A stretch of DNA of 64,000 bases, taken from positions 62,001 through 126,000 of the forward strand of contig JACQFX010000026.1 in assembly GCA_016199835.1 (NCBI GenBank), read 5' to 3'. The notes below the pieces were generated by a model that had not been told where the DNA came from, did no database searches, and saw only the letters and a list, made by a program, of their open reading frames with translations. This DNA is from Nitrosomonadales bacterium. GTDB taxonomy: Bacteria > Pseudomonadota > Gammaproteobacteria > Burkholderiales > Gallionellaceae. The translations under genes were made by a program, and so were the position numbers. Positions 9,546 to 17,384 of the stretch are shown one piece after another. Each line of letters begins with the position of its first letter. Position 1 is the stretch's first letter.

Positions 9546-10132
9546 AGAGTAGTGCAGTTTACAAAATGATCGTAGTGGCCGCTTGTGCCATGGCCTTTTC
9601 CGGGACGACGCATGCGGACGAGTCCGCGCTGAATCTGGCGCTGCCGTCCGATACTATTTTCACGGCCCCGGCGCGTGGCTATGTGCTTGCGTCGAACGAC
9701 GACGGCAATGCCAAAGCGCGAGTGAACACAGCGGCACCCGTGCGGACAGAGTTCAAGGAGCCGACGCTGACGGGCAACAAGGTACATCAGTATCTGGGGC
9801 TGGGCACGCTGGCCCTGGTCGGGCTGACTGCCATGACTGCGCCGGATGGTGAAGACAAGAAAACGAAATCCACCACGGGCATCCACCCGACGCTGGGGCG
9901 CGCCGCTGCCGCCATGGCTGCGGCCACGGTGACCACGGGCTTGTTGTATCACTCGAAAGACATCCATCTCGAAGACGGACTCAGCGATCCCGACAACATG
10001 CACGCCATGCTGGCTGGCGCCGGTGCGCTGGCCATGCTGTATGCCATCTCCAGGGCGCCGAACTCGGGCCATTCCGGCGCGGGCGTCATGGGCGGCATCG
10101 CCATGGGCGTCGCAGTGAAACTTACCTGGTAA
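9542..10132 (+). CDS. Exported His-rich membrane protein, possible b-type haem anchor
   Basis: 196 residues, family not firmly recognised. A signal peptide ends near residue 25 (THADES). After a polar stretch come about four hydrophobic segments (82-100, 116-136, 154-170, 178-194). Histidines sit at helix ends: His82, His115, His137 and His154, with His142 and His177 in loops. That pattern resembles b561-like four-helix haem proteins, and the next gene is a periplasmic diheme cytochrome c. An electron-transfer pair is therefore a reasonable inference, not a demonstrated one. It is coupled to ribE by a 4-base overlap. Confidence 0.7.
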   Translation: MKSSAVYKMIVVAACAMAFSGTTHADESALNLALPSDTIFTAPARGYVLASNDDGNAKARVNTAAPVRTEFKEPTLTGNKVHQYLGLGTLALVGLTAMTAPDGEDKKTKSTTGIHPTLGRAAAAMAAATVTTGLLYHSKDIHLEDGLSDPDNMHAMLAGAGALAMLYAISRAPNSGHSGAGVMGGIAMGVAVKLTW

Positions 10133-10144
10133 CGGAGAGTAACG

Positions 10145-10702
10145 ATGAAGCGAGTATCGAAAGCCGTTGCCCTGATTGCGGCAATGCTGCTGGCACATGG
10201 TGCCCGCGCAGAAGAAAATACGCTGGAATGGCTCACCAATTTCCAGCGCATGAAAGAAGTGAAGCCGGTCGAGAGCAAGCAGTACCGGGAAGAATGCGGC
10301 TCCTGCCATTTTGCCTATCAGCCGGGTTTGCTGCCGGCGCGTTCGTGGGAAAAACTGCTGGACGCAGACGCCTTGCGCAAACACTTCGGCGAAAACGCCG
10401 AGCTCGACAAGGACACTCTGAAGGCGATACGCGATTACGCCATCGAAAATGCGGCGGACAAATCCTGGTACAAACGCTCGCGCAAAATTGCGCTCTCGGC
10501 AGCAGAGGGTGTAGCACCGCTGCGCATCACCGAAGTGCGCTACATCGAGCGTAAGCACCACGATATTCCGGAGAAGATGGTCAAAGGCAACAAGGACGTG
10601 AAATCGCTGAGCTACTGCGACCGCTGCCACACCCAGGCCGGCGATGGCGTGTTCGACGACGACACCGTGGACATCCCGAACTATCCGGGGTGGAGGGATT
10701 AA
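10145..10702 (+). CDS. Periplasmic diheme cytochrome c (DHC-like)
   Basis: 185 residues with a signal peptide (cleavage near ARAEEN, residue 22) and two c-type haem motifs, Cys51-GSCH and Cys158-DRCH. The spacing and the motif ECGSCHFAYQPGLLPARSW match the DHC family (dihaem cytochrome c) first known from Rhodobacter sphaeroides, where dhc genes accompany a b-type cytochrome and the haem protein SHP. Here the upstream neighbour is a His-rich membrane protein separated by 12 bases. Its likely role is periplasmic electron transfer; donor and acceptor are unknown. Confidence 0.88.
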   Translation: MKRVSKAVALIAAMLLAHGARAEENTLEWLTNFQRMKEVKPVESKQYREECGSCHFAYQPGLLPARSWEKLLDADALRKHFGENAELDKDTLKAIRDYAIENAADKSWYKRSRKIALSAAEGVAPLRITEVRYIERKHHDIPEKMVKGNKDVKSLSYCDRCHTQAGDGVFDDDTVDIPNYPGWRD

Positions 10703-10803
10703 CCGCTATCATCGGCTGGCGGTATGTGCGTTAAGCGCTTATTCACTATGCGGGATGGGCTGCGTTAATTACTTGCACTGCGGTACGATCTTGGAAAATA
10801 TAT

Positions 10804-11163
10804 CTAGTTGCCAGTGCATATTTTGCTGAACAAAACTCCAAGAATTTGAGTGGTTGGTGGAACATTGAACCACTCTTTGTAAATGGCATCACTACTTATT
10901 ACTCTTGAATCAGGTTCAAATACTCTTAGCGATAACTGCCTGTATAGCCCCTTCTTGCAGTCGAATTCTGTTAGGTATTCTGAATACTTCTCATCATCTT
11001 TTTTTTCCACTATCCAAGCCATCGCAAGTTGCTGTGTCCTGCGAATTGTGTCTGGTTCATAGTACGAAGCGCATTCTTTATCTTTGCGTATCAAGACCAG
11101 ATTTCCCGCGAGTGATAGCGAAGGGATTAAAAACATACACAGCAGGACAATGAGTTTTTTCAT
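10804..11163 (-). CDS. Small exported protein, surface-adhesin E-like
   Basis: 119 residues with a clear signal peptide (KKLIVLLCMFLIPSLSLAG). The mature part has YYEPDTIRRTQQLAMAWIVE and a DCKKG element, a pattern seen in small secreted proteins annotated as surface-adhesin protein E-like; function is not established. Base composition is visibly AT-richer than the flanking rib genes. It forms a minus-strand pair with the next exported protein, and together they look like an acquired insert between the cytochrome gene and ribBA. Confidence 0.6.
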   Translation of the reverse strand: MKKLIVLLCMFLIPSLSLAGNLVLIRKDKECASYYEPDTIRRTQQLAMAWIVEKKDDEKYSEYLTEFDCKKGLYRQLSLRVFEPDSRVISSDAIYKEWFNVPPTTQILGVLFSKICTGN

Positions 11164-11205
11164 TTCGCTTTCCTTTCGTTTGTGCAGAAGTGCTCCAACG
11201 TAATT

Positions 11206-11748
11206 TCACTGCGAGCTGTTCCAAGCGAACTCGCATTCTGCAAACGTTGAAAGCTGTGTGCTGTTCTTTCCACTTGGTTCGGTATATTGGCTAGCAATAA
11301 AAACTGTACCAAGCTTAGGGAAGAACGAATAGAGAGTAACAATGCCCGTGTCAACTTGAAGGGCGGATATTTGATCTGGCGTGAACATAACAATATTTGC
11401 ATCAGTGGCCGGTGACGGTGAACAGCAATAGGGCACGTTTACGGACTTCGCCAGCTCTCTTTGCTTTGCCTCTTCCGCAGATTCTGCCCAAACAATCGTG
11501 GCTTTCTTCTTGTCGGAGCCAATAATAAATGTTGGCTTCCTTTCGTAGCCATTTTTTATCGCCTCCTTGAAATGAGATTTCGTCGGCTTCTGTTTTTTAT
11601 CTATCGCAGCTTGCACGCGTTCAAAAGACGATACGCCGTATTCCATGCTGGATCCCATGGGTTCATGGCAAGTAATTATTACGAGCGGCTCTGCAAAAGA
11701 TAATGTCGTAATGAGACTTGCAATGATGAATATGTAGAGCTGATTCAT
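11206..11748 (-). CDS. Exported hypothetical protein
   Basis: 180 residues from ATG 11748, which has a GGGGG site about seven bases upstream; the frame extends to 11778 but that would bury the signal peptide. The signal sequence runs about NQLYIFIIASLITTLSFAEP. The mature part contains YCCSPSP, a FERVQAAIDKKQK helix and a cysteine near the C-terminus. No family was recognised. Like its downstream neighbour it is AT-rich and exported, suggesting a two-gene acquired unit transcribed against the rib genes. Confidence 0.6.
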   Translation of the reverse strand: MNQLYIFIIASLITTLSFAEPLVIITCHEPMGSSMEYGVSSFERVQAAIDKKQKPTKSHFKEAIKNGYERKPTFIIGSDKKKATIVWAESAEEAKQRELAKSVNVPYCCSPSPATDANIVMFTPDQISALQVDTGIVTLYSFFPKLGTVFIASQYTEPSGKNSTQLSTFAECEFAWNSSQ

Positions 11749-11899
11749 TGGTACAACCCCCGTTTGTGATTTGCCCAACCGTGAGATAGAAAATGTACTT
11801 ATAGGCTGCGCATGCTGCCTATTTCACCCCGCCCCTGTCAACGAGAAAAAATGCCTATGCATTTGTGTGCCTTGCGCCACCTTTGCCGCATCGCCCCTA

Positions 11900-11908
11900 T
11901 GATAGAAT
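11900..11908 (+). promoter_or_regulatory. Candidate extended -10 promoter of ribBA
   Basis: TGATAGAAT at 11900-11908 fits an extended -10 element and lies 31 bases before ribBA. I searched the 160-base leader by eye for the conserved blocks of an FMN riboswitch and did not find them. Confidence 0.4.
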
Positions 11909-11938
11909 CGCTCCCTCCCAGAATGACCGATTTACACA

Positions 11939-13036
11939 ATGACTGACGTAACTCCAATACAGGAAATCATCGACGAGATCCGCGCCGGGCGCATGGTGGT
12001 GCTGGTGGACGAAGAAGACCGCGAGAACGAGGGCGACCTGGTGTTCGCAGCCGAATTTGTTACGCCGGAGAAGATCAACTTCATGGCTAAGCACGGGCGA
12101 GGGCTGATCTGCCTCACCTTGACCGGAGCGCATTGCGAGCAGCTCAAGCTGCCGTTGATGGTGCGCGATAACGGCTCGCCGCTGGGCACCAATTTCACGA
12201 TTTCCATCGAAGCTGCGACCGGCGTGACGACCGGCATCTCCGCCGCCGACCGTGCGCGCACCGTGCAAGCGGCGGTGGACAAGAATGCCAAGCCTGCCGA
12301 CATCGTGCAGCCGGGCCATATTTTTCCGTTGCGCGCGCAGCCCGGTGGCGTGCTGGTGCGCGCGGGGCATACCGAGGCGGGCTGTGATCTGGCGCAACTG
12401 GCGGGGCTGACGCCGGCGTCGGTGATCTGCGAGATACTCAAGGACGATGGGGAGATGGCGCGGCTGCCCGATCTCATCGAGTTCGCGCAACTGCACGGAC
12501 TGAAGATCGGCACCATCGCCGACTTGATCGAATATCGCAGCCATCAGGAAAAACTGGTCGAGCGCGTGGCGCGGCGCAAAGTACAGACCGCTTACGGCGA
12601 ATTCGATCTGGTGACTTATGTGGACAAGACCACGCAGCGCACCCATCTGGCGCTGGTCAAGGGCGACATCCAGCCGCAGCGCGAGACGCTGGTGCGCGTG
12701 CACGAGCCGCTGTCGGTGATGGATTTCATCGAGCAGATGCATTACCCGAACTCCACCAGCGTGCATGACGCACTGGCGAAGATCAGCCAGTCGGAGGCCG
12801 GAGTGCTGGTGATGATGCATCACATAGAGACTTCGCATGACCTGCTGGCGCGCGCCGCCGCTCTGCCGGAAACGCATCACGCCGCGCAATGGGACCCGCG
12901 CAGTTACGGCATAGGCGCGCAGATATTGCGCGACCTCAACGTCGGCAAGATGTGTTTGATCGCCACGCCGCGCAAGCTGCCGAGCATGACCGGCTTCGGA
13001 CTGGAAGTGGTGGGATATTGCAACGCGAAATCGTAG
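11939..13036 (+). CDS. ribBA: 3,4-dihydroxy-2-butanone 4-phosphate synthase with degenerate GTP cyclohydrolase II domain
   Basis: 365 residues. The N-terminal RibB domain (residues 1 to about 200) is intact: [17 protein letters not shown] and [15 protein letters not shown] carry the acidic catalytic loop, and [25 protein letters not shown] follows. The C-terminal half has the overall GTP cyclohydrolase II layout but lacks the Cys-x10-Cys-x-Cys zinc ligands; the matching stretch ([18 protein letters not shown]) has no cysteine. This resembles the ribBX variant described in Proteobacteria, which makes dihydroxybutanone phosphate but not the cyclohydrolase product. A separate RibA should exist elsewhere. 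Confidence 0.93.
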   Translation: MTDVTPIQEIIDEIRAGRMVVLVDEEDRENEGDLVFAAEFVTPEKINFMAKHGRGLICLTLTGAHCEQLKLPLMVRDNGSPLGTNFTISIEAATGVTTGISAADRARTVQAAVDKNAKPADIVQPGHIFPLRAQPGGVLVRAGHTEAGCDLAQLAGLTPASVICEILKDDGEMARLPDLIEFAQLHGLKIGTIADLIEYRSHQEKLVERVARRKVQTAYGEFDLVTYVDKTTQRTHLALVKGDIQPQRETLVRVHEPLSVMDFIEQMHYPNSTSVHDALAKISQSEAGVLVMMHHIETSHDLLARAAALPETHHAAQWDPRSYGIGAQILRDLNVGKMCLIATPRKLPSMTGFGLEVVGYCNAKS

Positions 13037-13135
13037 GGCGGGCTTCGCCCGCAAGGGGTAGCAACCGTGGTTGTAAAGCCGCTAAAGCGGCAACAACCAC
13101 GCACCGCCCGCCGTGTCGGGCAGAGCCCGACCTAC
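13033..13135 (+). repeat. Paired REP/BIME-like palindromes between ribBA and ribH
   Basis: Left unit GTAGGGCGGGCTTCGCCCGC (13033-13052) and right unit ending GAGCCCGACCTAC (13115-13135) are inverted copies of one palindromic family. They enclose an inner hairpin (13067-13100) with GTGGTTGT and ACAACCAC arms around GCCGC/GCGGC. The TAG stop of ribBA is the TAG of the left unit. The same family recurs at 15732-15790, 34552-34603 and 40651-40694. Confidence 0.85.
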
Positions 13136-13155
13136 ATCAAGGGAGAATTTGAGAT

Positions 13156-13608
13156 ATGAAAGAAATCGAAAAAAACCTGAACGGCGCAGGCTTGCGCATC
13201 GGCATTGTGCAGAGCCGTTTCAATGAAGTCGTGTGCGAAGGCTTGCTGGCTGCATGCCGCGCGCAGCTTGCGCAGCAGGGCGTGAGCGATGCGGACGTTA
13301 CGTTGGCGACCGTGCCGGGCGCGCTGGAGATACCGCTGGTGTTGCAGCAGATGGCGCAGAGCAAGAAGTTCGATGCGCTGATCGCGCTGGGCGCGGTGAT
13401 ACGCGGCGATACTTATCACTTCGAGGTCGTGTCCAACGAATCGGCGCGCGGCGTGAGCGAGGTGCAACTACATTGCGGTGTGCCTATCGCCAATGCCATC
13501 CTCACCACCGACACCGACGAACAGGCCGAAGCGCGCATGAGCGTAAAAGGCGAGGAAGCCGCACTGGTGGCGATCGAGATGGTGCATCTGTTGAAGGAAC
13601 TGGCGTGA
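13156..13608 (+). CDS. ribH: 6,7-dimethyl-8-ribityllumazine synthase
   Basis: Condenses dihydroxybutanone phosphate with the ribitylaminouracil to give the substrate of riboflavin synthase; forms 60-mers or pentamers. 150 residues, normal length. Diagnostic stretches are VQSRFNE near residue 20, [10 protein letters not shown] near residue 55, and [14 protein letters not shown] near residue 83 with its catalytic His. It has a GGGAGAA ribosome-binding site and is separated from ribBA by palindromic repeats. Its stop overlaps nusB by four bases. Confidence 0.98.
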   Translation: MKEIEKNLNGAGLRIGIVQSRFNEVVCEGLLAACRAQLAQQGVSDADVTLATVPGALEIPLVLQQMAQSKKFDALIALGAVIRGDTYHFEVVSNESARGVSEVQLHCGVPIANAILTTDTDEQAEARMSVKGEEAALVAIEMVHLLKELA

Positions 13609-14057
13609 GCGAAACGGAAAAGAAAGCACCCGCCAAAAGTTCGCGCCATCGCGCGCGCGAACTGGTGCTGCAAGGCATCTATCAATGGCGGCTGACCGGC
13701 GACGCAGCGGCGCAGTTCGAAAAACAGATACGCGAAGAAAAAGGTCTTGGACGTTACGACGCGGAATTTTTTGGCAAGCTGCTGCGCGGCATACTCGCGC
13801 AACATGCCGAACTCGAAGCCGCGATCACGCCGCACCTCGACCGCGCGCTCGACGAACTCAGTCCGATAGAGTTTTCCGTGCTGCTGCTCGGTGCCTACGA
13901 GCTGGTGCATCACCCCGAGATCCCCTACCGCGTGGTCATCAACGAATCGGTGGAACTGGCCAAGACCTTCGGCGGCACCGACGGCCACAAGTTCGTCAAC
14001 GGCGTGCTGGATAAACTGGCCGCGCAAGTGCGCGCGGCTGAGGTTAACGCCAGGTAA
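13605..14057 (+). CDS. nusB: Transcription antitermination factor NusB
   Basis: RNA-binding all-alpha protein that pairs with NusE (S10) at boxA for antitermination of rRNA operons. 150 residues from GTG 13605, which overlaps the ribH stop (GTGA); the frame is open further upstream, but the coupled start gives the standard length. The core [16 protein letters not shown] and the C-terminal [26 protein letters not shown] are diagnostic. The ribH-nusB-thiL-pgpA order is widespread in Proteobacteria. Confidence 0.97.
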   Translation: MSETEKKAPAKSSRHRARELVLQGIYQWRLTGDAAAQFEKQIREEKGLGRYDAEFFGKLLRGILAQHAELEAAITPHLDRALDELSPIEFSVLLLGAYELVHHPEIPYRVVINESVELAKTFGGTDGHKFVNGVLDKLAAQVRAAEVNAR

Positions 14058-14074
14058 AATCAAAGAACTTTTTA

Positions 14075-14177
14075 ACCACGGAAGACACGGATTACACGGA
14101 AAAACAAAAAGCGAATAACCAATCAGGAGCGCTTTTGAAACATGCGGTGTTTCCGGGTCATCCATGTTGTCCGTGGT
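14075..14177 (+). repeat. Inverted repeat in nusB-thiL spacer
   Basis: ACCACGGAAGACACGGATTA-type sequence starting at 14075 is matched in inverted orientation by the segment 14152-14177, which ends TGTCCGTGGT. The arms are about 26 bases and imperfect, separated by about 50 bases. It looks like a small non-coding dispersed element; no open reading frame of note lies inside. Confidence 0.6.
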
Positions 14178-14199
14178 TGCATGGTTTTAAGGTTCTGGA

Positions 14200-15189
14200 A
14201 TGAGCAAGCCCATGTCGGAATTTGATCTGATTCAGCGGTACTTCACGCGGCCCACGCCAGGTGCAGTGCTCGGTGTGGGCGACGATGCTGCGCTGCTGCG
14301 TATTCCAGACGGCATGGAACTCGCGGTGTCCACCGACATGCTGGTGAGCGGCACGCATTTCTTTCCCGATGCCGCTCCCTATTTGCTGGGCCACAAGACG
14401 CTGGCGGTGAATCTCTCCGATCTGGCGGCGATGGGCGCGCAACCGCGCTGGGCGACGCTGGCCTTGTCTTTGCCGCAAGCGGATGAGGCATGGCTGCGAA
14501 ATTTTAGCGCAGGTTTTTTCGCGCTGGCAGAGCAGCATGGTGTGGAACTCATAGGTGGCGACACTACGCGCGGCCCGCTCAATCTCTGCGTCACCATCAT
14601 GGGCGTAGCCCCGCAGGGCGCGGCGTTGCGGCGCGACGGCGCAAAAGCAGGCGACGACATCTGGGTGTCGGGAACGCTGGGCGATGCGGCGCTGGCGTTG
14701 GCGCATCTGCAAGGCAGGATTGTGCTGGCTGCGGAGGAGTTAGCCGCGTGTGCGCAAAGGCTGCATCAGCCAGAGCCGCGCGTGGCGCTGGGCCTGGCTT
14801 TGCGTGGTATGGCGCATAGCGCGATAGATGTTTCGGATGGATTGCTGGCCGACCTCGAGCATATTCTGGAATGCTCGAAAGTCGGTGCGGAGGTGCAATT
14901 CGAGGCGCTGCCGCGCTCGCCGGCCATGCGTTCCCTCTCCCCCAGCCCCTCTCCCGCAGGCGGGAGAGGGGAGTTGATGCAGCGGTGCCTGCTGGCTGGC
15001 GGCGACGATTACGAATTATGTTTCACTGCGCCCGCCGCGCGTCGCAAGGAAATAGAAGATATATCCAGACAAACAGGTTTGCCGCTGGCGCGCATCGGCG
15101 TTATCGTGGCGGGCAGCGGCTGCATGGTGCGTGCCGCAGATGGCAGCGTCATCAAGATCGAGGATTCGGGCTATGACCATTTCCGCTGA
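14200..15189 (+). CDS. thiL: Thiamine-monophosphate kinase
   Basis: Phosphorylates thiamine monophosphate to thiamine diphosphate. 329 residues. Conserved parts include GVGDDAALL near residue 26, [24 protein letters not shown]-like [29 protein letters not shown] near residue 210 and GGDDYELCF near residue 268. Between the last two is an odd in-frame segment (about residues 246-257, [14 protein letters not shown]) encoded by a GC-rich palindrome that also occurs elsewhere in the window. The enzyme still looks functional because the flanking motifs are intact. Overlaps pgpA by 17 bases. Confidence 0.96.
   Translation: MSKPMSEFDLIQRYFTRPTPGAVLGVGDDAALLRIPDGMELAVSTDMLVSGTHFFPDAAPYLLGHKTLAVNLSDLAAMGAQPRWATLALSLPQADEAWLRNFSAGFFALAEQHGVELIGGDTTRGPLNLCVTIMGVAPQGAALRRDGAKAGDDIWVSGTLGDAALALAHLQGRIVLAAEELAACAQRLHQPEPRVALGLALRGMAHSAIDVSDGLLADLEHILECSKVGAEVQFEALPRSPAMRSLSPSPSPAGGRGELMQRCLLAGGDDYELCFTAPAARRKEIEDISRQTGLPLARIGVIVAGSGCMVRAADGSVIKIEDSGYDHFR
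14932..14972 (+). repeat. GC-rich palindrome inserted in frame within thiL
   Basis: A C-rich arm (TCCCTCTCCCCCAGCCCCTC from 14932) is followed by CCCGCAGGCGGGAGAGGGGAG. The hairpin core is CTCCCGCAGGCGGGAG. It encodes a Ser/Pro then Gly/Arg stretch in the thiL product and is related to elements at 8881 and 44883. Confidence 0.75.
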
Positions 15190-15676
15190 GTTGCGCGTGC
15201 AACCTTCCTGGCGTTTCATCCTCAGCCATCCGGCGCATTTTATTTCGTTCGGCTTCGGCAGCGGCCTGTTCCCCGGCTCGCCCGGCACCATGGGCACGCT
15301 GGTGGCGTTCCCGCTCTACTGGTATCTCGCGCCGCGTTTCACCGATGCCATGTTCATCCTGCTGCTGGCGGGGCTGTTCGCGTTCGGTGTGTGGGTATGC
15401 GAAAAGACCGGGCGCGCGCTGGGCGTGGCGGATTACGGCGGCATCGTGTGGGACGAGATCGTGGCCTTCATGCTGGTGCTGTTCTTTACGCCGGACGGTT
15501 TTTTCTGGAAGCTCATGGCGTTTTCGCTGTTCCGTTTCTTCGACATCGTCAAGCCGCCTCCCATCCGCCATTTCGATCGCACCTGGCACGGCGGCCTCGG
15601 TGTGATGTTCGATGACATCCTCGCGGCAGGCTACGCGCTGTTGTGCATGGCGTTGATCAAGAGTGTGTTGCTCTGA
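15173..15676 (+). CDS. pgpA: Phosphatidylglycerophosphatase A
   Basis: Inner-membrane phosphatase making phosphatidylglycerol from phosphatidylglycerophosphate. 167 residues from ATG 15173. Conserved blocks are [18 protein letters not shown] near residue 26, [13 protein letters not shown] near residue 88 and [12 protein letters not shown] near residue 120; three or four hydrophobic helices are apparent. It starts 17 bases before the end of thiL, the usual thiL-pgpA coupling. It is followed by paired palindromic repeats. Confidence 0.96.
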   Translation: MTISAELRVQPSWRFILSHPAHFISFGFGSGLFPGSPGTMGTLVAFPLYWYLAPRFTDAMFILLLAGLFAFGVWVCEKTGRALGVADYGGIVWDEIVAFMLVLFFTPDGFFWKLMAFSLFRFFDIVKPPPIRHFDRTWHGGLGVMFDDILAAGYALLCMALIKSVLL

Positions 15677-15731
15677 ACACGTTGTTAAAACGTAGCTGAC
15701 GCAGGGTGGGTTTTCCCCTGCCGCGCCAGTC

Positions 15732-15790
15732 GTAGGTCGGGCTCTGCCCGACATGCCAGCAGGAACCACGGCGGGCAGAGCCCGCCCTAC
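15732..15790 (+). repeat. Paired REP/BIME-like palindromes after pgpA
   Basis: GTAGGTCGGGCTCTGCCCGA followed by CATG (15732-15755) and an inverted partner ending GAGCCCGCCCTAC (15770-15790). Same family as at 13033, 34552 and 40651. It lies directly before the secreted nuclease gene. Confidence 0.85.
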
Positions 15791-15802
15791 ATGAGGGAGA
15801 CG

Positions 15803-16486
15803 ATGCGCATCCTGATAGTGTTGCTGGCCTGTGCATTCAACATTGCCCATGCCGAAGAATTCAACGCCAAAGTCATTGCGGTGCTGGACGGCGACACGGT
15901 GCTCGTACTGCGTGGGCAGCAGAAAATCAAAATTCGCCTGTCCGACATTGATGCGCCAGAAGTGGGGCATGCAGGGATGGGCGTGCAACCGCCCAACTCG
16001 CAGAAGGCGCAGGACTATGGCATGGCGTCGCGCAAGTCGCTGATCGACAGGGTGCTGAAAAAACAGGTGCAGGTGAACAGCCGTGCAGTGGATGATTATG
16101 GGCGTCTGGTGGCCAAGATCAGGCTGGATGGGCGCAGCGTCAATGAGGAGCAGGTACGGCGCGGTATGGCGTGGGAATACTCGCATTTCCATTCTGATGC
16201 GCGCTATCTCGCGCTGCAAAGAGAAGCGCAGCAGGCGCGGCGCGGCCTGTGGTCAATGACCGATCCGCAACCTCCGTGGCAATGGCGCAAAGCACATGCG
16301 AACACTCCATCGCAATCTGCCCTGACGCCGGTCGCCGCCTGCGGCAGCAAGCGGCGTTGCGCGCAAATGACCTCATGCGACGAGGCACGTTTCTATTTTA
16401 CGCAGTGCGGCGTGAAGTCGCTGGACGGAAATGGGGACGGTGTGCCGTGCGAGGCGCTGTGCGGCGGCTCATCAGGCAAACATTGA
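15803..16486 (+). CDS. Secreted thermonuclease-like nuclease with excalibur domain
   Basis: 227 residues from ATG 15803, preceded by AGGGAGA; an ATG at 15791 lies inside the palindrome border and is less likely. A signal peptide ends near AHAEE. The staphylococcal-nuclease fold follows: VIAVLDGDTVLV, IRLSDIDAPEVG, YGRLVAKI and RRGMAWEY carry the catalytic Asp, Arg and Glu positions of the family. The C-terminal 40 residues form an excalibur motif (CDEARFYFTQCG then DGNGDGVPCEALC), a Ca-binding-like element common in extracellular nucleases. Probably degrades extracellular or periplasmic nucleic acid. Confidence 0.9.
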   Translation: MRILIVLLACAFNIAHAEEFNAKVIAVLDGDTVLVLRGQQKIKIRLSDIDAPEVGHAGMGVQPPNSQKAQDYGMASRKSLIDRVLKKQVQVNSRAVDDYGRLVAKIRLDGRSVNEEQVRRGMAWEYSHFHSDARYLALQREAQQARRGLWSMTDPQPPWQWRKAHANTPSQSALTPVAACGSKRRCAQMTSCDEARFYFTQCGVKSLDGNGDGVPCEALCGGSSGKH

Positions 16487-17329
16487 AGACACTTCGCGGA
16501 CGAATTTTTCAACCGTGGCCACGATCTCGTTTTCCCTGGATGGGTCTATACCCAGCGCGCGCCATTCATCGGCTTCGATTTCCGGATGCACAGGTTCCGT
16601 GATGCCGAATGCAGGCAGCAGTTTTTCCGCCAGGTTGGTCATGCCAACCAGCGGCCAGCCTGTGGCAGCCCGTTTATTGTTGGGCGTGTGGTGATAGCTC
16701 AGCACGATGACGATAGTTTCAGGCAGACTCCAGTGCCTCCCGAGTTCGGCGCCCAGTTCGCAGTGGTTCATCTCCAGCATCTCCGACTCGATCTCTGCCA
16801 CCGTGCACCCGGGCTCGGCCGCCAGGCGGGCGTGGAATCGGTCGCTGATTTGGGTATCGATGTGATCGAGCACCAGGAAGCCGATGTCGTGTAACAGCCC
16901 GGCGAGATATATCTCATCTTCCGACGGACGCAGTTCTTTTGGCATGTATCCGGACAGGGTATCCATGACCATGGCGATGGTCATGCTGTGTTGCCAAAGG
17001 TTCTGCACGTTGAGCAGGCCGGACTGCTTTTTCGATATGGACGACATCATGGAAAAGCTCAGCGCGATCATCTTGATGCGTCTGTTGCCGAGCAAGGCGG
17101 TGGCATCCTGCAAGGTCAGGATATTCCGTCCTGTTCCGAATAACGGGGAATTGGACAGGCCGATGATCTTGGACAGGATGGACGGATCCTGTTCGATCAA
17201 CTGAAACAGTTCCTGCTCGCCCTTATCGGTGGTTATTTTCAGCGACAGTATCTTTTGCGCGATGTGCGGAATGGCTGGCAGGGTGTCGAGACGGTCGAGC
17301 GTCTGACGCAGATTGCCGGTTGGGCTCAC
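16472..17329 (-). CDS. HDOD domain signalling protein
   Basis: 285 residues from GTG 17329, which has an AAAGGA site; the frame is open to 17380 but the upstream part is Cys/His-rich and unlike the family. HDOD spans about residues 10-205 (LPAIPHIAQKIL, LSNSPLFG, LAGLLHDIGFLVLDHID, HHTPNN). These proteins lack a proven hydrolase activity and act in c-di-GMP, motility or stress signalling. It lies 55 bases downstream of a large CBS/PAS/GGDEF/EAL gene and is probably cotranscribed. The C-terminal WRALGIDP motif is shared with the HDOD proteins at 62618 and 63586. Its 3' end overlaps the nuclease gene by 15 bases. Confidence 0.88.
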   Translation of the reverse strand: MSPTGNLRQTLDRLDTLPAIPHIAQKILSLKITTDKGEQELFQLIEQDPSILSKIIGLSNSPLFGTGRNILTLQDATALLGNRRIKMIALSFSMMSSISKKQSGLLNVQNLWQHSMTIAMVMDTLSGYMPKELRPSEDEIYLAGLLHDIGFLVLDHIDTQISDRFHARLAAEPGCTVAEIESEMLEMNHCELGAELGRHWSLPETIVIVLSYHHTPNNKRAATGWPLVGMTNLAEKLLPAFGITEPVHPEIEADEWRALGIDPSRENEIVATVEKFVREVSSMFA

Positions 17330-17384
17330 GGTTTGTCCTTTCCTGCGGTGGCAGCATTGACAGAAGCCGGGCTCCGGCAATATT

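Noticed and set aside
11780-11938. FMN riboswitch upstream of ribBA
   Set aside because: The conserved sequence blocks of an RFN element were not found by eye; the leader is short of the needed structure.
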